A stretch of DNA of 64,000 bases, taken from the NCBI RefSeq assembly GCF_024169245.1, contig NZ_JALJWP010000001.1, positions 1,116,001 through 1,180,000 of the forward strand, in the 5' to 3' direction. The notes under the pieces are model-generated. The model had not been told where the DNA came from, did no database searches, and was given only the letters and a program-made list of their open reading frames with translations. This document shows, piece after piece, positions 52,900-62,411 of this stretch. The position numbers and the translations under genes were made by a program. The DNA is from Pseudomonas koreensis (GTDB lineage: Bacteria; Pseudomonadota; Gammaproteobacteria; Pseudomonadales; Pseudomonadaceae). The stretch's first letter is position 1, and every line of letters starts with the position of its first letter.

Positions 52900-54048
52900 T
52901 TACGCCAGCAGTGGCGGCAGCTGTTTGTTCAGGACCAGTTTTTCCAGGACGGCCCCGCCGGTCAGGGCGTAACCGAGCAACCGACCGTCGGCGCTGTGGC
53001 ACAGCGCTTTGATGTCGCCGCCCTGCCCTTCGACGCTCCACACGCCTTCGCTGCCCCGTGGCGGCGGGGAAACCACCAGCGGGCATACTGGGGTTTTCAC
53101 GGTGATCGGCATCGGCCCGTAACTGACCGCGGTCGGGTTTCCGGCGAGGGTTTGCGCCAGCGCTCGAGCGCAACTCATCAGCGGCATCACGTAGAGCAGA
53201 TTGAGCCCGTCGACTTCGGCGCAGTCGCCCAGGGCGTAGATGTTGGCGTGGGAGGTTTTCAGGTAACGGTCGACCATCACGCCGCGATTGACCTGCACGC
53301 CGGCAGCCGCCGCCAGATCGATGCGCGGGCGAAGGCCGATCGCCGAGACCACGACATCGCACGGGATAACGTGGCCGTCGGACAGGTGCGCTTGCAGTCC
53401 GTCAGCCACTTTCTCCAGCCGGGTCAGCACCGGGCCGAGGTGAAACTTCGCCCCGATACTTTCCAGCCCGGCCTGCACGGCCGCCGCAGCGGCTGGATGC
53501 AACAGCATTGGCATGACCTGTTCGCACGGTGCGACCAGTTGCACTTCGTAGCCGCCGAGGATCAGGTCATTGGCGAATTCGCAGCCGATCAGCCCGGCGC
53601 CGAGCAACAACACCCGACGCTTGCCCGCCGCTGCGGCACGGAAGCGCGCGTAGTCTTCGAGATCGTTGATCGGGAATACCAGATCTGCGCCGTCGCCTTC
53701 GATCGGCACGCGCACGGTTTCCGCGCCCCAGGCCAGGATCAGGTCGCGATAGGGCACGGCTTCTTCACCGATCCACAAGCGTTTGTGGCCGGCGTCGATG
53801 CCGCTGATGCGCGTGTGGGTGCGCACTTCGGCCTTCAACTGCTCGGCCATGGCGCCGGGCTCGGCTATGCTCAGGCCGTCGGCGTCCTTGTTCTTGCCGA
53901 AACCGGTGGAGAGCATCGGCTTGGAGTAAGAGCGGCCGTCATCGGCGGTGATCAGCAGCAACGGGGTTTCGCTGTCGAGCTTGCGAAACTCGCGGGCCAG
54001 GTTGTAGCCCGCAAGCCCGGTGCCGATGATGACGACTGGTGCGCTCAT
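52900..54048 (-). CDS. rubB: rubredoxin-NAD(+) reductase, FAD-dependent
   Basis: A 382-residue flavoprotein of the pyridine nucleotide-disulfide oxidoreductase class. It has FAD motif [14 protein letters not shown] (residues 5-18), NAD motif [13 protein letters not shown] (about 147-159), and the FAD-closing [11 protein letters not shown]. It moves electrons from NADH to rubredoxin, which serves alkane hydroxylases or oxygen defence. The rubredoxin gene ends 20 bp upstream of it on the same strand. Confidence 0.93.
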   Translation of the reverse strand: MSAPVVIIGTGLAGYNLAREFRKLDSETPLLLITADDGRSYSKPMLSTGFGKNKDADGLSIAEPGAMAEQLKAEVRTHTRISGIDAGHKRLWIGEEAVPYRDLILAWGAETVRVPIEGDGADLVFPINDLEDYARFRAAAAGKRRVLLLGAGLIGCEFANDLILGGYEVQLVAPCEQVMPMLLHPAAAAAVQAGLESIGAKFHLGPVLTRLEKVADGLQAHLSDGHVIPCDVVVSAIGLRPRIDLAAAAGVQVNRGVMVDRYLKTSHANIYALGDCAEVDGLNLLYVMPLMSCARALAQTLAGNPTAVSYGPMPITVKTPVCPLVVSPPPRGSEGVWSVEGQGGDIKALCHSADGRLLGYALTGGAVLEKLVLNKQLPPLLA

Positions 54049-54068
54049 GCCTTACTCCTCTGATTTGC

Positions 54069-54236
54069 TTAGTTGATTTCGATCATTTCGAAGTCCATCT
54101 TGCCGACGCCGCAGTCGGGGCACAGCCAGTCTGCCGGTACGTCTTCCCAGCGGGTGCCCGGCGCGATGCCGTCATCCGGCCAGCCATCGGCTTCGTTATA
54201 GATCAGGCCACAGACGATACATTGCCACTTCTTCAT
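54069..54236 (-). CDS. rubA: rubredoxin
   Basis: A 55-residue protein read from the ATG at 54236 to the taa at 54069. The iron is held by four cysteines: Cys6 and Cys9 (CIVC) and Cys39 and Cys42 (CPDC). Typical features are [20 protein letters not shown] and VPADWLCP. It is the electron carrier for the reductase that follows. P. aeruginosa has two adjacent rubredoxins; only one is seen here. Confidence 0.96.
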   Translation of the reverse strand: MKKWQCIVCGLIYNEADGWPDDGIAPGTRWEDVPADWLCPDCGVGKMDFEMIEIN

Positions 54237-54437
54237 TCAGGTACTTCCTCAGGGTTCAGGCGTAGTGCCGGCGCGGACGGTCGATGGGTGCTGCGTTGCC
54301 ATCCGGCTCAGGGCGTTTTGTACTGAGGGTGCCGGGCAGATGCAAGCCTGTTCGGCGCAACGGCAGCCGGCGCCGCTCGATCTTATCGCCCGCCATGGTA
54401 AGCTCGCCGCCTCATTTGCGGCCAATAATGACTCATT

Positions 54438-54998
54438 GTGCAACATTCAAATGCCTGCCCCGCCCCGCTCTGGCTGACCCAAGACCGCATGACGCCCCGC
54501 CCCGATCCGTTGACGCTGGACTGGTTGTTCGACGAAGGTTCTCTGACCCGCCGTTTGACCCGTTTGTCCGAGGATGGCTTCAGCGTGTCGCCGCTGTTCG
54601 AAGGCTGGGACACCCTGCGCGCTGATGAATGCGCGGCGCTGGATCTGGCCGAGGGCAGCGAAGGCTGGGTGCGCGAAGTGTATTTGCGCGGCCACGGCGA
54701 GGGCTGGGTGTTTGCCCGCAGCGTTGCCTCGCGGGCGGCCCTGCAAGGTGATGGTTTGCACATGGATGAACTGGGCAGCCGCTCGCTGGGCGAATTGCTG
54801 TTTTGCGATCGGGCATTTCAGCGCCGCGCCATTGAAGTCTGCCACTACCCTGAACAATGGTTGCCGCCAGCGGTGCAAGCCCCTGAGCTGTGGGGCCGGC
54901 GTTCGCGCTTCGACCGTGGCGCGCTGAGCGTGCTGGTCGCGGAAATTTTCCTGCCGAGCCTGTGGGACGCCGCCCGCGCCCACCCGGAGAACTGCTGA
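54438..54998 (+). CDS. ubiC: UbiC, chorismate-pyruvate lyase
   Basis: A 186-residue protein. UbiC makes 4-hydroxybenzoate from chorismate, the first step of ubiquinone synthesis. Family features are present: [29 protein letters not shown] and RRSRFDR. The start is a GTG at 54438; an ATG at 54489 would remove 17 residues. The stop overlaps the ubiA ATG by 1 bp, so they are coupled. Confidence 0.94.
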   Translation: MQHSNACPAPLWLTQDRMTPRPDPLTLDWLFDEGSLTRRLTRLSEDGFSVSPLFEGWDTLRADECAALDLAEGSEGWVREVYLRGHGEGWVFARSVASRAALQGDGLHMDELGSRSLGELLFCDRAFQRRAIEVCHYPEQWLPPAVQAPELWGRRSRFDRGALSVLVAEIFLPSLWDAARAHPENC

Positions 54999-55888
54999 TG
55001 TATCAGAGCCTGCTCAAGTCCCTCAACCGTCTGAACCCGCGCGCCTGGGACTTCGTGCAGTTGACGCGCATGGACAAGCCGATCGGCATTTACCTGCTGC
55101 TGTGGCCGACGCTGTGGGCACTGTGGATCGCTGGCAAGGGTTCACCGTCGCTGGCCAACGTCGTCATCTTCGTCCTCGGCGTGGTGCTGACCCGCGCTGG
55201 CGGCTGCGTGATCAATGACTGGGCCGACCGCAAGGTCGACGGCCACGTCAAACGCACCGCGCAACGGCCGCTTGCTGCTGGACGGATCAGCTCGAAGGAA
55301 GCGCTGGTGTTCTTTGCCGTGCTGATGGGCATCAGTTTTCTGCTGGTGCTGTGCACCAACGCGCCGACGATCTGGCTGTCGCTCGGCGGTCTGGCGCTGG
55401 CATTCACGTATCCGTTCATGAAGCGCTACACCTACTACCCGCAAGTGGTGCTGGGTGCGGCGTTTTCCTGGGGCATGCCGATGGCCTTCACCGCCGAAAC
55501 CGGCGAGTTGCCAGCGGCGGCGTGGCTGCTGTGGATCGCCAATCTGCTGTGGACGGTGGGCTACGACACTTATTACGCGATGACCGATCGCGATGACGAC
55601 CTGAAGATCGGCGTGAAATCCACGGCAATTCTATTTGGCGAAGCGGATCGGGTGATCATCCTCAGCTTGCAGGCGTTGTCATTGGGTTGCCTGATCCTTG
55701 CCGGGTCGAAGTTCGAGCTGGGGATCTGGTTCCACCTCGGCTTGCTGGTGGCGGCCGGGTGTTATGCGTGGGAGTTCTGGTACACGCGCAGCAAGGACCG
55801 CATGCGTTGCTTCCAGGCCTTCTTGCACAACCATTGGGCAGGGTTGGCGATATTTGTCGGGATCGTGCTGGATTACGCATTGCGCTAA
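54998..55888 (+). CDS. ubiA: UbiA, 4-hydroxybenzoate polyprenyltransferase
   Basis: A 296-residue integral membrane protein. The first Asp-rich motif is NDWADRKVD (residues 73-81) and the second is DRDDDLKIG (about 197-205), which bind the polyprenyl pyrophosphate via Mg. It has eight or nine hydrophobic helices. It acts on the ubiC product. The start is the ATG at 54998; the longer open frame upstream runs inside ubiC. Confidence 0.96.
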   Translation: MYQSLLKSLNRLNPRAWDFVQLTRMDKPIGIYLLLWPTLWALWIAGKGSPSLANVVIFVLGVVLTRAGGCVINDWADRKVDGHVKRTAQRPLAAGRISSKEALVFFAVLMGISFLLVLCTNAPTIWLSLGGLALAFTYPFMKRYTYYPQVVLGAAFSWGMPMAFTAETGELPAAAWLLWIANLLWTVGYDTYYAMTDRDDDLKIGVKSTAILFGEADRVIILSLQALSLGCLILAGSKFELGIWFHLGLLVAAGCYAWEFWYTRSKDRMRCFQAFLHNHWAGLAIFVGIVLDYALR

Positions 55889-55897
55889 ACGCAAACA

Positions 55898-55987
55898 TGT
55901 AGGAGTGAGCCTGCTCGCGATAGCGGTGTGTCCGTTAACGAAAGTATCGACTGACACACCGCTATCGCGAGCAGGCTCACTCCTACA
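55898..55987. repeat. REP-type inverted repeat pair, 35-bp perfect arms
   Basis: Arms at 55898-55932 and 55953-55987 are perfectly complementary over 35 bp, with a 20-nt loop. The core is ggagtgagcctgctcgcga. It lies between two convergent genes. Confidence 0.92.
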
Positions 55988-55999
55988 AGGGGACCGTGG

Positions 56000-56383
56000 T
56001 TACTTGGCCTTGGCGACTTTCCAGGCGCCGTCCATTTTGCCGTCGCCGGTCATGTCGCCGGCCTTTTTGTCCATTACGAAGGTGTACAGCGGCATGCCTT
56101 GGTAGGCCCACTGCATCGTACCGTCGTCACGCTTGATCACCGTCCAGTCGCCCATGGATTTGTCGCCGGCCTCAGCCTTCAGCGGTGGCCAGTTCGTTGC
56201 GCATTTGTCGTTGCAGGCAGACTTGCCAGCGGAGTCCTTGGCGAAAGTGTACAGGGTCATGCCCTTGTGATCGGTGTACATGCCGTCCTTCTCCATCGCC
56301 GGATCGGCCGCCATGGCCAGGCCCGGCAGTGTCAGGGCGGCGGCCATCAGCAGGGATTTGAAAGAAGCAGTCATCTGAGTCAT
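56000..56383 (-). CDS. secreted COG4315-like repeat protein
   Basis: A 127-residue protein. A signal peptide (SLLMAAALTLPGLAMA) is followed by two copies of a Yx(F/W/Y)xxD motif: LYTFAKDSAGKSACNDKCATNW and LYTFVMDKKAGD. Two cysteines lie in the first. This family is a predicted periplasmic or lipoprotein repeat of unknown function. It is divergent from phoB, with a Pho-box-like sequence between them. Confidence 0.85.
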   Translation of the reverse strand: MTQMTASFKSLLMAAALTLPGLAMAADPAMEKDGMYTDHKGMTLYTFAKDSAGKSACNDKCATNWPPLKAEAGDKSMGDWTVIKRDDGTMQWAYQGMPLYTFVMDKKAGDMTGDGKMDGAWKVAKAK

Positions 56384-56463
56384 GGAAACCTTCTTTTGTG
56401 GTTGTCAGGATTCGGACTTGGAGCTTAGTTCAGGATCAGCACAAACGCCGCCACTCTGAAATA

Positions 56464-56522
56464 CTGTCACACGACTGCAATAATTCCGTTATCTAATGCG
56501 GCGCAAGACAGTTAAATGACAA
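56464..56522. promoter_or_regulatory. Pho boxes in the phoB promoter
   Basis: On the plus strand, ctgtcacacgactgcaat (56464-56481) fits ctgtcat-N4-ctgtcat with a few mismatches. On the minus strand, ttgtcatttaactgtctt (56505-56522) fits with two mismatches in the two 7-mers. PhoB would bind as a dimer, giving autoregulation; the second box also faces the divergent 56000-56383 gene. Confidence 0.65.
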
Positions 56523-56534
56523 GAGGATTAAGGC

Positions 56535-57224
56535 ATGGTTGGCAGGAGCATTCTGATCGTCGACGACGAAGCGCCCATTCGCGAAATGATCGCCGTGGCG
56601 TTGGAAATGGCCGGCTATGACTGCCTCGAGGCAGAGAACTCACAGCAGGCCCACGCCATCATCGTCGACCGCAAGCCGGATCTGATCCTGCTCGACTGGA
56701 TGCTGCCCGGCACTTCCGGCATCGAACTGGCCCGGCGCCTCAAGCGTGACGAGCTGACCGGGGACATCCCGATCATCATGCTCACCGCCAAGGGCGAAGA
56801 GGACAACAAGATCCAGGGCCTGGAAGTCGGTGCCGACGACTACATCACCAAACCGTTTTCCCCCCGTGAACTGGTCGCCCGCCTCAAAGCCGTGCTGCGC
56901 CGCGCCGGCCCCACCGATGGCGAAGCGCCGATCGAAGTCGGTGGCCTGCTGCTCGACCCGATCAGCCACCGCGTGACCATCGACGGCAAACCCGCCGAGA
57001 TGGGCCCGACCGAATACCGCCTGCTGCAATTCTTCATGACCCATCAGGAACGCGCCTACACCCGTGGCCAGTTGCTCGACCAGGTCTGGGGCGGCAACGT
57101 CTATGTCGAAGAGCGCACCGTCGACGTGCACATTCGCCGCCTGCGCAAGGCCCTCGGCGACGCTTACGAAAATCTGGTACAAACCGTGCGCGGCACCGGC
57201 TACCGGTTCTCGACCAAAGCCTGA
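56535..57224 (+). CDS. phoB: PhoB, phosphate regulon response regulator
   Basis: A 229-residue OmpR-family regulator. Receiver domain: acidic pair DDE at 10-12 and phospho-acceptor Asp54 in [10 protein letters not shown], with Lys at KPFSPREL. The winged helix-turn-helix domain has [21 protein letters not shown] and [14 protein letters not shown]. It activates pst and other Pho genes when phosphate is low. The phoR gene follows 38 bp downstream. Confidence 0.97.
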   Translation: MVGRSILIVDDEAPIREMIAVALEMAGYDCLEAENSQQAHAIIVDRKPDLILLDWMLPGTSGIELARRLKRDELTGDIPIIMLTAKGEEDNKIQGLEVGADDYITKPFSPRELVARLKAVLRRAGPTDGEAPIEVGGLLLDPISHRVTIDGKPAEMGPTEYRLLQFFMTHQERAYTRGQLLDQVWGGNVYVEERTVDVHIRRLRKALGDAYENLVQTVRGTGYRFSTKA

Positions 57225-57262
57225 TCCGCCCGCCAGACTCGCTGACAAGGACCGTATCGACT

Positions 57263-58585
57263 GTGAATCAAAACTGGCATGGCACCCTGATTCGCCACAT
57301 GCTGTTGCTGGTCACCGCCTGCCTGGTGATCGGCCTGATCACCGGCTATTACGGCTGGAGCCTTGCGGCCGGTCTGGGCCTTTATCTGGCCTGGACGCTC
57401 AAGCAATTGCTGCGTCTGCACGAATGGCTGCGCCAGCACCAACCCGATGAAGCGCCGCCCGATGGCTATGGCCTGTGGGGCGAGGTCTTCGACAGCATCT
57501 ACCATCTGCAACGCCGCGACCAACGGGTGCGCGGGCGTCTGCAAGCGGTCATCGACCGGGTACAGGAATCCACCGCCGCGCTGAAAGATGCAGTGATCAT
57601 GCTCGACAGCGACGGCAATCTGGAATGGTGGAACCGCGCCGCCGAAACCCTGCTCGGCCTCAAGACCCCACAGGACAGCGGCCAACCGGTGACCAACCTG
57701 GTGCGCCATCCACGCTTCAAGGAATACTTCGAGCAGGACAGCTTCGCCGAGCCGCTGGAAATTCCCTCGCCGACCAATGATCGGGTGCGCATTCAGCTGT
57801 ACCTGACCCGCTACGGCAACAACGAACATTTGATGCTGGTCCGCGATGTCACGCGCATCCATCAGCTGGAACAGATGCGCAAGGATTTCATCGCCAACGT
57901 CTCCCACGAATTGCGTACGCCGCTGACAGTGATCTGCGGTTACCTGGAAACCCTGCTCGACAATGTCGAAGAGGTGAACCCGCGCTGGAGCCGTGCCCTG
58001 CAGCAGATGCAGCAACAGGGCGGGCGCATGCAGACGTTGCTCAACGATTTGTTGCTGCTGGCCAAGCTGGAAGCCACCGATTACCCGTCCGACAACCAGC
58101 CGGTGCAGATCGACACTTTGCTGCAATCGATCACCAGCGATGCGCAGCAGTTGTCCGGCGCGAAAAACCAGCACATCACGCTGGAAGCCGACGCCCGCCT
58201 GGTGCTCAAGGGCAGCGAGGCCGAACTGCGCAGTGCGTTTTCCAATCTGGTGTTCAACGCGGTCAAGTACACCCCGGCCGAGGGCAACATCCGCATTCGC
58301 TGGTGGGGCGACGATCAGGGCGCGCACCTGAGCGTGCAGGATTCGGGGATCGGCATCGACAGCAAACACCTGCCGCGCCTGACCGAACGCTTCTACCGTG
58401 TGGACTCCAGTCGCAACTCCAACACCGGCGGCACCGGCCTCGGCCTGGCCATCGTCAAGCACGTGTTGTTGCGCCACCGCGCGCGCATGGAGATCAGCAG
58501 CGTGCCCGGCCACGGCAGCACGTTCACCTGCCATTTCGCCCCGGCCCAGGTGGCCAGCGCACGGGTGATCAGCGCCGCCGAGTGA
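57263..58585 (+). CDS. phoR: PhoR, phosphate sensor histidine kinase
   Basis: A 440-residue kinase from a GTG start. Two N-terminal hydrophobic segments (about 12-44) are followed by a linker and a PAS-like domain (about 100-190), His215 in VSHELRTPLT, and the ATP-binding domain with DSGIGI and GGTGLGLAIVKH. It has little periplasmic sequence, typical of PhoR. It phosphorylates PhoB under control of the Pst-PhoU complex. Confidence 0.96.
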   Translation: MNQNWHGTLIRHMLLLVTACLVIGLITGYYGWSLAAGLGLYLAWTLKQLLRLHEWLRQHQPDEAPPDGYGLWGEVFDSIYHLQRRDQRVRGRLQAVIDRVQESTAALKDAVIMLDSDGNLEWWNRAAETLLGLKTPQDSGQPVTNLVRHPRFKEYFEQDSFAEPLEIPSPTNDRVRIQLYLTRYGNNEHLMLVRDVTRIHQLEQMRKDFIANVSHELRTPLTVICGYLETLLDNVEEVNPRWSRALQQMQQQGGRMQTLLNDLLLLAKLEATDYPSDNQPVQIDTLLQSITSDAQQLSGAKNQHITLEADARLVLKGSEAELRSAFSNLVFNAVKYTPAEGNIRIRWWGDDQGAHLSVQDSGIGIDSKHLPRLTERFYRVDSSRNSNTGGTGLGLAIVKHVLLRHRARMEISSVPGHGSTFTCHFAPAQVASARVISAAE

Positions 58586-58708
58586 TGCCGCCCGGCACAC
58601 GCCACTAGGCAATCGTCCGGTCAGCCGCTACATTGGCTGACTTGTGCCTGCCTTTCAGGCGCTGTTTTTCCCTACTTTCGAATCACACGGAACCCGCAAA
58701 ACTCCATC

Positions 58709-60049
58709 ATGGACCCTTCCCCTGGCTTGTCCCTCGCAACCATTTTTGCCGACTTCGGCATGATCCTTTTTGCTCTGATCCTGGTTTTGCTCAACGGTTT
58801 TTTCGTTGCGGCGGAATTCGCCATGGTCAAACTGCGCTCGACCCGGGTCGAGGCCATCGCTGAACAGCACGGCTGGCGCGGGCATATCCTGCGCACCGTG
58901 CACAGTCAGCTCGATGCCTACCTGTCGGCGTGCCAGCTCGGCATCACCCTCGCCTCCCTCGGCCTGGGCTGGGTCGGCGAGCCGGCGTTCGCGCATATTC
59001 TCGAACCGCTGCTGAGCGCAGTCGGCGTCGATTCGCCCGAGATCATCAAAGGCGTGTCGTTCTTCACCGCGTTCTTCATCATTTCGTACCTGCACATCGT
59101 CGTCGGTGAGCTCGCGCCCAAGTCGTGGGCGATCCGCAAACCCGAGCTGCTGTCGCTGTGGACGGCGGTGCCGCTGTACCTGTTCTACTGGGCCATGTAC
59201 CCGGCGATCTACCTGCTCAACGCCAGCGCCAACGCGATTCTGCGCATTGCAGGGCAAGGTGAACCCGGCCCGCACCATGAACACCATTACAGCCGCGAAG
59301 AACTGAAACTGATCCTGCACTCCAGCCGCGGCCAGGATCCGAGCGATCAGGGCATGCGCGTACTGGCATCGGCGGTGGAAATGGGCGAGCTGGAAGTGGT
59401 CGACTGGGCCAACTCCCGGGAAGACCTGATCACCCTGGAATTCAATGCGCCGCTGAAGGAAATCCTGGCGATGTTCCGTCGCCACAAGTTCAGCCGTTAC
59501 CCGGTGTACGACAGCGAGCGCCAGGAGTTCGTCGGCCTGCTGCACATCAAGGATCTGCTGCTGGAGCTGGCGGCGCTGGACCACATTCCCGAGTCGTTCA
59601 ACCTGGCCGAGCTGACCCGCCCGCTGGAGCGCGTATCGCGGCACATGCCGCTGTCGCAGCTGCTGGAACAGTTCCGCAAGGGCGGATCGCACTTCGCCGT
59701 GGTCGAGGAGGCTGATGGCAACATCATCGGCTACCTGACCATGGAAGACGTGCTGGAAGTGCTGGTCGGCGATATCCAGGACGAACACCGCAAGGCTGAG
59801 CGCGGCATTCTCGCCTATCAGCCGGGCAAGCTGTTGGTGCGTGGCGATACGCCGTTGTTCAAGGTCGAGCGCCTGCTTGGCATCGATCTGGATCACATCG
59901 AAGCGGAAACCCTCGCCGGGCTGGTCTACGAAACCCTGAAACGGGTGCCGGAAGAGGAAGAAGTGCTGGAAGTCGAAGGCCTGCGGATCATCATCAAGAA
60001 GATGAAAGGGCCGAAGATTGTCCTGGCCAAGGTGTTGATGCTCGATTGA
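58709..60049 (+). CDS. HlyC/CorC-type CNNM plus CBS membrane protein
   Basis: A 446-residue protein. An N-terminal CNNM domain with several transmembrane segments (starting MILFALILVLLNGFFVAAEF) is followed by a pair of CBS domains (about 215-350) and a C-terminal CorC/HlyC domain (RGILAYQPGKLLVRGDTP). Members act in divalent cation (Mg) efflux or tolerance. The gene follows phoR as in other pseudomonads. Confidence 0.88.
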   Translation: MDPSPGLSLATIFADFGMILFALILVLLNGFFVAAEFAMVKLRSTRVEAIAEQHGWRGHILRTVHSQLDAYLSACQLGITLASLGLGWVGEPAFAHILEPLLSAVGVDSPEIIKGVSFFTAFFIISYLHIVVGELAPKSWAIRKPELLSLWTAVPLYLFYWAMYPAIYLLNASANAILRIAGQGEPGPHHEHHYSREELKLILHSSRGQDPSDQGMRVLASAVEMGELEVVDWANSREDLITLEFNAPLKEILAMFRRHKFSRYPVYDSERQEFVGLLHIKDLLLELAALDHIPESFNLAELTRPLERVSRHMPLSQLLEQFRKGGSHFAVVEEADGNIIGYLTMEDVLEVLVGDIQDEHRKAERGILAYQPGKLLVRGDTPLFKVERLLGIDLDHIEAETLAGLVYETLKRVPEEEEVLEVEGLRIIIKKMKGPKIVLAKVLMLD

Positions 60050-60077
60050 TACGCTGATCCTGCACCGCGCCGCGCCT

Positions 60078-60142
60078 TTCGCGAGCAAGCTCGCTCCCAC
60101 ATTGGAATACGTTTCATCTGTGGGAGCGAGCTTGCTCGCGAA
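60078..60142. repeat. REP-type inverted repeat pair
   Basis: Arms of 24 nt at 60078-60101 and 60119-60142 are perfectly complementary, with a 17-nt loop. It is the same family as 5598-5688 with gagcaagctcgc at the core. It lies between convergent genes. Confidence 0.9.
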
Positions 60143-60163
60143 GGGGCCAGCACGGTCACCTCA

Positions 60164-61066
60164 TCACTGTTTGCCCAACGCAAAGTTGGGCAACGCCCCC
60201 AGCGGCTGCACAAACTGATACGGAATCGACACCAGCCCTTCGCCGGTATTGCGCTGCACCACGAAGTGCAAGTGCGGGCCGCTGCTGTTGCCGGTATTGC
60301 CCGACAGCGCCAGCGGGCTGCCGACCTTGACCCGCTGCCCTTCGCGCACACTCACCGAGCCCTGTTTCAGATGCAGGTACACGCCCATGGTGCCGTCATC
60401 GTGCAGCACCCGGACGAAATTGCCGGACGCATCGGTGCCGCGCCCGCTCTGGGAATTCTCGGTCTTCACCACCACCCCCGCTCGCGCCGCGATGATCGGC
60501 GTGCCCACCGGCATGGCGATGTCCATGGCGTAGCGATTCTTCGGCCCGTAGTGGCTGTACTGGCCGTTGGCGCCCTGGCTCAGGCGAAACGGCCCGCCAC
60601 GCCAGGGCAGCGGATAGCGATAGCTCTGCGCCGTGCCTGAGGGGTCGCCCAGCGAATACTGGAACTGCGGCGAATACACCAGCGGCTGGTCGCGGCTGAT
60701 CGCCGTCAGCAGCGCCAGCCGCGTGTTGCTGCGCGGTGGCAGCACGCGACGGATCGCCTGCGCTGGGGCCCCGCGCACATTGCTCGTGCCGATGAATGCC
60801 AGGGCAACCTCGACCGGCGCGTACAGATCGTTGCGCGCAAACACCACATCGACGCCCTTCTGCTTCTTGATGTCCAGGTACACCTGACGGTCGAGACGCT
60901 CGACCATGCGATCCTGAAACACGAACACTTTCGCGCCTTTGCTCGGGCGGTCACTGTACGAGACCACGCCGTTGGCGTCGGTGGATTTGTAAATGGTCAT
61001 GGCCATCGCCAACTGGGAGGCCAGGCAGAGACCGCAGAAAAACAGCAGGCGCGCGAGCATGGGCAA
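60164..61066 (-). CDS. M23 family metallopeptidase with DUF4124 domain
   Basis: A 300-residue exported protein. A signal peptide (ARLLFFCGLCLASQLAMA) is followed by an N-terminal DUF4124-like region (IYKSTDANGVVSYSDRPSKG) and a C-terminal M23 domain with HYGPKNRYAMDIAMP and GPHLHFVVQR, which hold the zinc ligands. A peptidoglycan endopeptidase, periplasmic or surface-facing. The M1 codon is at 61066; an ATG two codons in is also possible. Confidence 0.9.
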   Translation of the reverse strand: MPMLARLLFFCGLCLASQLAMAMTIYKSTDANGVVSYSDRPSKGAKVFVFQDRMVERLDRQVYLDIKKQKGVDVVFARNDLYAPVEVALAFIGTSNVRGAPAQAIRRVLPPRSNTRLALLTAISRDQPLVYSPQFQYSLGDPSGTAQSYRYPLPWRGGPFRLSQGANGQYSHYGPKNRYAMDIAMPVGTPIIAARAGVVVKTENSQSGRGTDASGNFVRVLHDDGTMGVYLHLKQGSVSVREGQRVKVGSPLALSGNTGNSSGPHLHFVVQRNTGEGLVSIPYQFVQPLGALPNFALGKQ

Positions 61067-61178
61067 AAGTCTGTCGAAGGGAGGCCTGGGAATCAGCCTA
61101 GCAGCTGAGACAGACCAGGCTAGTCGACAGATGTTTCAAATTGGCAGGAGCGGGAGATGGGTAGTGCTTTTGATGGCC

Positions 61179-61246
61179 CCTTCGCGAGCAGGCTCGCTCC
61201 CACAGGTTCGGTGTGATCTCTGTGGGAGCGAGCTTGCTCGCGAAGG
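61179..61246. repeat. REP-type inverted repeat pair
   Basis: Arms 61179-61205 and 61220-61246 are complementary over 27 nt, with a single central mismatched position (gcaggctcgc against gcgagcttgc). It is the same family as 60078-60142. Confidence 0.88.
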
Positions 61247-61267
61247 CGGTGTCTCAGGCGAAGAAGA

Positions 61268-62224
61268 TCAGGCGCCAGGCACGAAATGCTTCTGCGCCGT
61301 CCCACGGGCGATCAGGCGCGAGATGTAGTCTAGCTTCTGCGCGTCCTGGTCGACGAAGCGGAAGGTCAGTTGCAGCCAGTCGCTGTCGGCCTTTTGCTCG
61401 TGGGCGACGATGGCGTGCAGGTAACCATTGAGGCGGGCGATCTCGGCGTTGTCACCCTGCTCAAGATCGAGCACGGCGCTGTCGAGGATCTGCGGCAGGG
61501 TCTCGGTGCGCTTCACCACCAGCAACGCTTCCTTGATGCTCAACGCTTTGATCACGCATTGCTGGGTACCGCTCGGCAACCGCAACTGGCCCTGACCGCG
61601 ACCGCCCACCGGCGCCTTGGATGCACCGGGCGCCTGCACTGGCGGGCTGTTGAGCAAACCGCGCGATGGCGCAGCGGCGGCTGCCGGAGCTGCAGCGGCA
61701 GGCTTGGCAAACGGGTTGGCCGCAGCGGCAGCCGGAGCACCGCCAACCACGGCAGGCTTGCCACCGGTCAGTGCGCTCAGGGAATCGTTGCCGAACGCCG
61801 AGTTCATCTTGGTCGGCGCGCTGTTCATCAGGGTGTCGAGCTTGCCGACCTTGTTCAGCGCCTGCTTGACCTTGGTCAGCAACTGCTCGTTGGTGAACGG
61901 CTTGCTGACGTAGCCGGAAACGCCGGCCTGAATCGCCTGTACGACGTTTTCCTTGTCGCCACGGCTGGTCACCATGATGAAGGGCATGGTCTTGAGGTTG
62001 TCCTGCTCGCGGCACCAGGTCAGCAGTTCAAGACCGGACATTTCCGGCATTTCCCAGTCGCAGAGCACCAGGTCAAACGCCTCTCTGGCCAGCATGGCCT
62101 GGGCTTTTTTGCCGTTGATGGCGTCCTCGGTGCGGATCCCCGGGAAGTAATTACGCAGGCACTTTTTCACCAGGTCACGAATGAACGAAGCGTCGTCCAC
62201 GACCAACACACTGATCTTGCTCAT
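61268..62224 (-). CDS. response regulator with Ala/Pro linker and C-terminal domain
   Basis: A 318-residue protein. The receiver domain (1-125) has the acidic pair at Asp10-Asp11, Asp56 in LVLCDWEMPE and the Lys in KPFTNEQLL. A low-complexity Ala/Pro linker follows (about 160-205). The C-terminal 100 residues (TQQCVIKALSIKEALLVVKRTE to HFVPGA) have no recognised output motif. The position between the M23 peptidase and phoU matches other pseudomonads. The partner kinase is unknown. Confidence 0.85.
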   Translation of the reverse strand: MSKISVLVVDDASFIRDLVKKCLRNYFPGIRTEDAINGKKAQAMLAREAFDLVLCDWEMPEMSGLELLTWCREQDNLKTMPFIMVTSRGDKENVVQAIQAGVSGYVSKPFTNEQLLTKVKQALNKVGKLDTLMNSAPTKMNSAFGNDSLSALTGGKPAVVGGAPAAAAANPFAKPAAAAPAAAAAPSRGLLNSPPVQAPGASKAPVGGRGQGQLRLPSGTQQCVIKALSIKEALLVVKRTETLPQILDSAVLDLEQGDNAEIARLNGYLHAIVAHEQKADSDWLQLTFRFVDQDAQKLDYISRLIARGTAQKHFVPGA

Positions 62225-62367
62225 CCAACACCCCTATTAAAATCCCGGCAAGCATAACGCTGGCTGATGGCACATTGCCAAAACTCTTCAGTCACGCCGG
62301 GACTTTTCGTTCGCGGGTGCTGCTTTTTGATTCGCTTTAATTCGCGTCCGCCTTTGAAAAGCAGAAA

Positions 62368-62400
62368 CAAAAACGCCCGGCCAGAGGGCCGGGCGCTTTT
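62368..62400 (-). terminator. terminator after phoU
   Basis: A 9-bp stem, cgcccggcc (62374-62382) and ggccgggcg (62387-62395), with an agag loop. On the minus strand it is followed by five T; it lies after the phoU stop. Confidence 0.8.
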
Positions 62401-62411
62401 CTCAGGCAATC

